64,000 bases of DNA from Sipunculus nudus. Taxonomy: Eukaryota > Annelida > Sipuncula > Golfingiida > Sipunculidae. Below the pieces are notes generated by a model that was not told the origin of the DNA, made no database searches, and saw nothing but the letters and a program-made list of their open reading frames with translations. The translations under genes and the position numbers were made by a program. Positions 61,740-64,000 of this stretch are shown piece after piece; the first letter of the stretch is position 1, and the number at the start of each line of letters is the position of its first letter. The stretch is from assembly GCA_026874595.1 (NCBI GenBank), contig CM049306.1, positions 84,532,142 through 84,596,141 of the forward strand, given 5' to 3'.

Positions 61740-64000
61740 TTGTTGAAGATGTTGGTCCTGTGACCTTGATCTTTTAAAAGATGTGTCCTGTGACCTTGAC
61801 CTTTGATCTCATAACCCCAAAATCAATTTGGGTCTTGCTTTTCCAATGGGACATATGCAAGTCAAGTTTGAAATCTATATATCAATAAAGCAGGAATTAT
61901 CATCCAGAAACTTATTTTTGGATAGATGGCTCCTGTGACCTTCACCTTTGACCTCAAAATTGATAGTGTTCTTCCTCTCTTGGCAGGAGAACTATATGTG
62001 CAAGATGAAAGATATGAGATAAAATGTTTGGCTGAAAATGCATCCACATCTTTTTAAAGATGTGTCCTGTGACCTTGACCTTTGACCTCATGACCCCAAA
62101 ATCAATTTTGGTCTTACTTTTCCAATGGGACATATACAAGTCAAGTTTGAAATCCATACATCAATAAAAGCAGGAATTATCATCCAGAAACTAATTTTTG
62201 GACATATGGCTCCTGTGACCTTCATCTTTGACCTTGTGACCTCAAAATTGATAGGGGTCTTCCACTCTTGGCAGGTGAACTATATGTGCAAGAGGAAGGA
62301 TCTGAGATGAATTGTTTGGCTAAAAATGCATCCACAATCTTTTTAAAGAGGTTTCCTGTGACCTTGACCTTTGACCTTATGACCCCAAAATCAATTTGGG
62401 TCTTGCTTTTCTAATGGGTCAATAACAAAGCCAAGTTTGAAATCCATACATCAGTAAAAGATGGAATTAAAATCCAGAAACTAATTTTTGGACAGATGGC
62501 TCCTGTGACCTTCACCTTTGACCTTGTGACCTCAAAACTGATAGGGTTCTTCCTCTCTTGGCAGGTGAACTATATGTGCAAGATGAAAGATCTGAGATGA
62601 AATGTTTGGCTGAAAATGCATCCACATCTTTTTAAAAGATGTGACCTTGACCTTTGACCTCATGACCCCAAAATCAATTTGGGTCTTGCTTTTCCAATGG
62701 GACATATATAAGTCAAGTTTGAAATCCATACATCAATAAAAGCAGGAATTATCATCCAGAAACTAATTTTTGGACATATGGCTCCTGTGACCTTCACCTT
62801 TGACCTTGTGACCTCAAAATTGATAGGGGTCTTCCACTCTTGGCAGGTGAACTATATGTGCAAGATGAAAGATCTGAGATGAATTGTTTGGCTGAAAATG
62901 CATCCACAATCTTTTTATAGAGGTTTCCTGTGACCTTGACCTTTGACCTTATGACCCCAAATTCAATTCCGGTCTTGCTTTTCCAATGGGTCAAATACAA
63001 GTCAAGTTTGAAATCCAAACATCAATAAAAGAAGGAATTATCATCCAGAAACTAATTTTTGGACAGATGGCTCCTGTGACCTTCACCTTTGACCTTGTGA
63101 CCTCAAAACTGATAGGGTTCTTCCTCTCTTGGCAGGTGAACTATATGTGCAAGATGAAAGATCTGAGATGAAATGTTTGGCTGAAAATGCATCCACATCT
63201 TTTTAAAGATGTGACCTTGACCTTTGACCTCATGACCCCAAAATCAATTTGGGTCTTGCTTTTCCAATGGGACATATATAAGTCAAGTTTGAAATCCATA
63301 CATCAATAAAAGCAGGAATTATCATCCAGAAACTAATTTTTGGACATATGGCTCCTGTGACCTTCACCTTTGACCTTGTGACCTCAAAATTGATAGGGGT
63401 CTTCCACTCTTGACAGGTGAACTATATGTGCAAGATGAAAGATCTGAGATGAATTTTTTGGCTGAAAATGCATCCACAATCTTTTTAAAGAGGTTTCCTG
63501 TGACCTTGACCTTTGACCTCATGACCCCAAAATCAATTTGGGTCTTGCTTTTCCAATGGGACATATATAAGTCAAGTTTGAAATCCATACATCAATAAAA
63601 GCAGGAATTATCATCCAGAAACTAATTTTTGGACAGATAGCTCCTGTGGCCTTGACCTTTGACCTTGTGACCCCAAAATTTATATGGATCATCCATTATT
63701 GGCAAGTGAGCTATATATTCAAGATGGTAGACCTGGGATGAAAGTTTGGCTTAAAATGCATCCACAGTATCTTTTAAAATGCCAGTCCAGTGACCTTGAC
63801 CTTTGACCTCATGACCCTAGAACCTATAGGGTTCTTACTTTAGTGGTTGGCCATACATAAGTCATGTTTGAAATCCATATGGCTATCAACACTGGAGATA
63901 TCATAAAAGGTGTGTGATATTCACCATATATGGCAATATTCAAGGTCAAGGCAACTATCATAGGAAAGGTCATGACCCCAATTTAAATAAGCATCATCCC
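61740..64000. repeat. Two-monomer satellite rich in TGACCTTTGACCT, runs off the window
   Basis: CATCCAGAAAC (or a close variant) marks units at about 61902, 62181, 62471, 62753, 63042, 63323 and 63612. Steps after the first alternate near 290 and 282 bp, giving a higher-order unit of about 571 bp made of two diverged monomers; the two are told apart by ATCTTTTTAAAGATGTG versus ATCTTTTTAAAGAGGTTTCC. Perfect TGACCTTTGACCT occurs at 62076, 62365, 62648, 62937, 63218, 63507, 63653 and 63797. The last 350 bp are more diverged. The 61-74-codon frames in both directions are repeat shadows. Confidence 0.9.

Noticed and set aside
56207-64000. Missing MCM2 N-terminal exons
   Set aside because: I scanned the minus strand for the acidic, Ser/Glu/Arg-rich N-terminal sequence with splice sites and saw no convincing exon, so they were not annotated.

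Overview
This window is AT-rich animal nuclear DNA with intron-split genes and dense interspersed repeats. There is no prokaryotic or organellar signature. The repeats include hairpin-ended elements carrying GTCC/ACGG tetranucleotide tracts, internal tandem cores of about 150-180 bp, and arrays rich in TGACCTTTGACCT. That style is typical of molluscan, especially bivalve, genomes, so a marine bivalve is my best inference; no single marker proves it.

Two protein genes are supported, and they converge. On the + strand, 340-19212 holds the last four coding exons of a TRPV-family cation channel of the invertebrate Nanchung/Inactive (OSM-9/OCR) type: pore loop, S6, the post-S6 region and a long charged cytosolic tail. 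A 16.3 kb intron separates the pore exon from the S6 exon. On the - strand, 56206-42035 holds 17 exons that join in phase into about 764 residues of MCM2, a subunit of the MCM2-7 replicative helicase. The visible part runs from the acidic N-terminal region to the natural stop. Roughly the first 140 residues are not seen and must lie beyond 64000. The two genes have no functional link that I know of.

The 22 kb between the gene ends (19.8-41.7 kb) is almost entirely repeats, nested in one another: R1 (starts TTTTTAGCGAACCTG, ends in an AAGGCCT hairpin), R2 (GTATCCGCC subterminal repeats, about 280 bp dimeric units), R3 (starts TTTTTAGCTCAG, GTCC tract, about 155 bp core units), an ATGCCCCCGCC element with a 179 bp core, and fragments. 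These names are mine. Copies also lie in the TRPV intron and in the MCM2 intron at 48.8-50.9 kb. The upstream MCM2 intron (56.2-64 kb) carries a GC-rich terminal-inverted-repeat element with a 73 bp ABAB core, a decayed transposon-like gene, and a two-monomer satellite (about 571 bp higher-order unit) that continues past the window end.

The most unusual signals are: a 77 bp minisatellite built from the end of the TRPV S6 exon plus 11 intronic bases, which repeats the 5' splice site nine times; a 15-nt in-frame MCM2 microexon; a GGTGGCGCCACC palindrome shared by unrelated-looking repeat families; and element families that share a TTTTTAGC end and insert in T-tracts, with empty sites visible in neighbouring copies.
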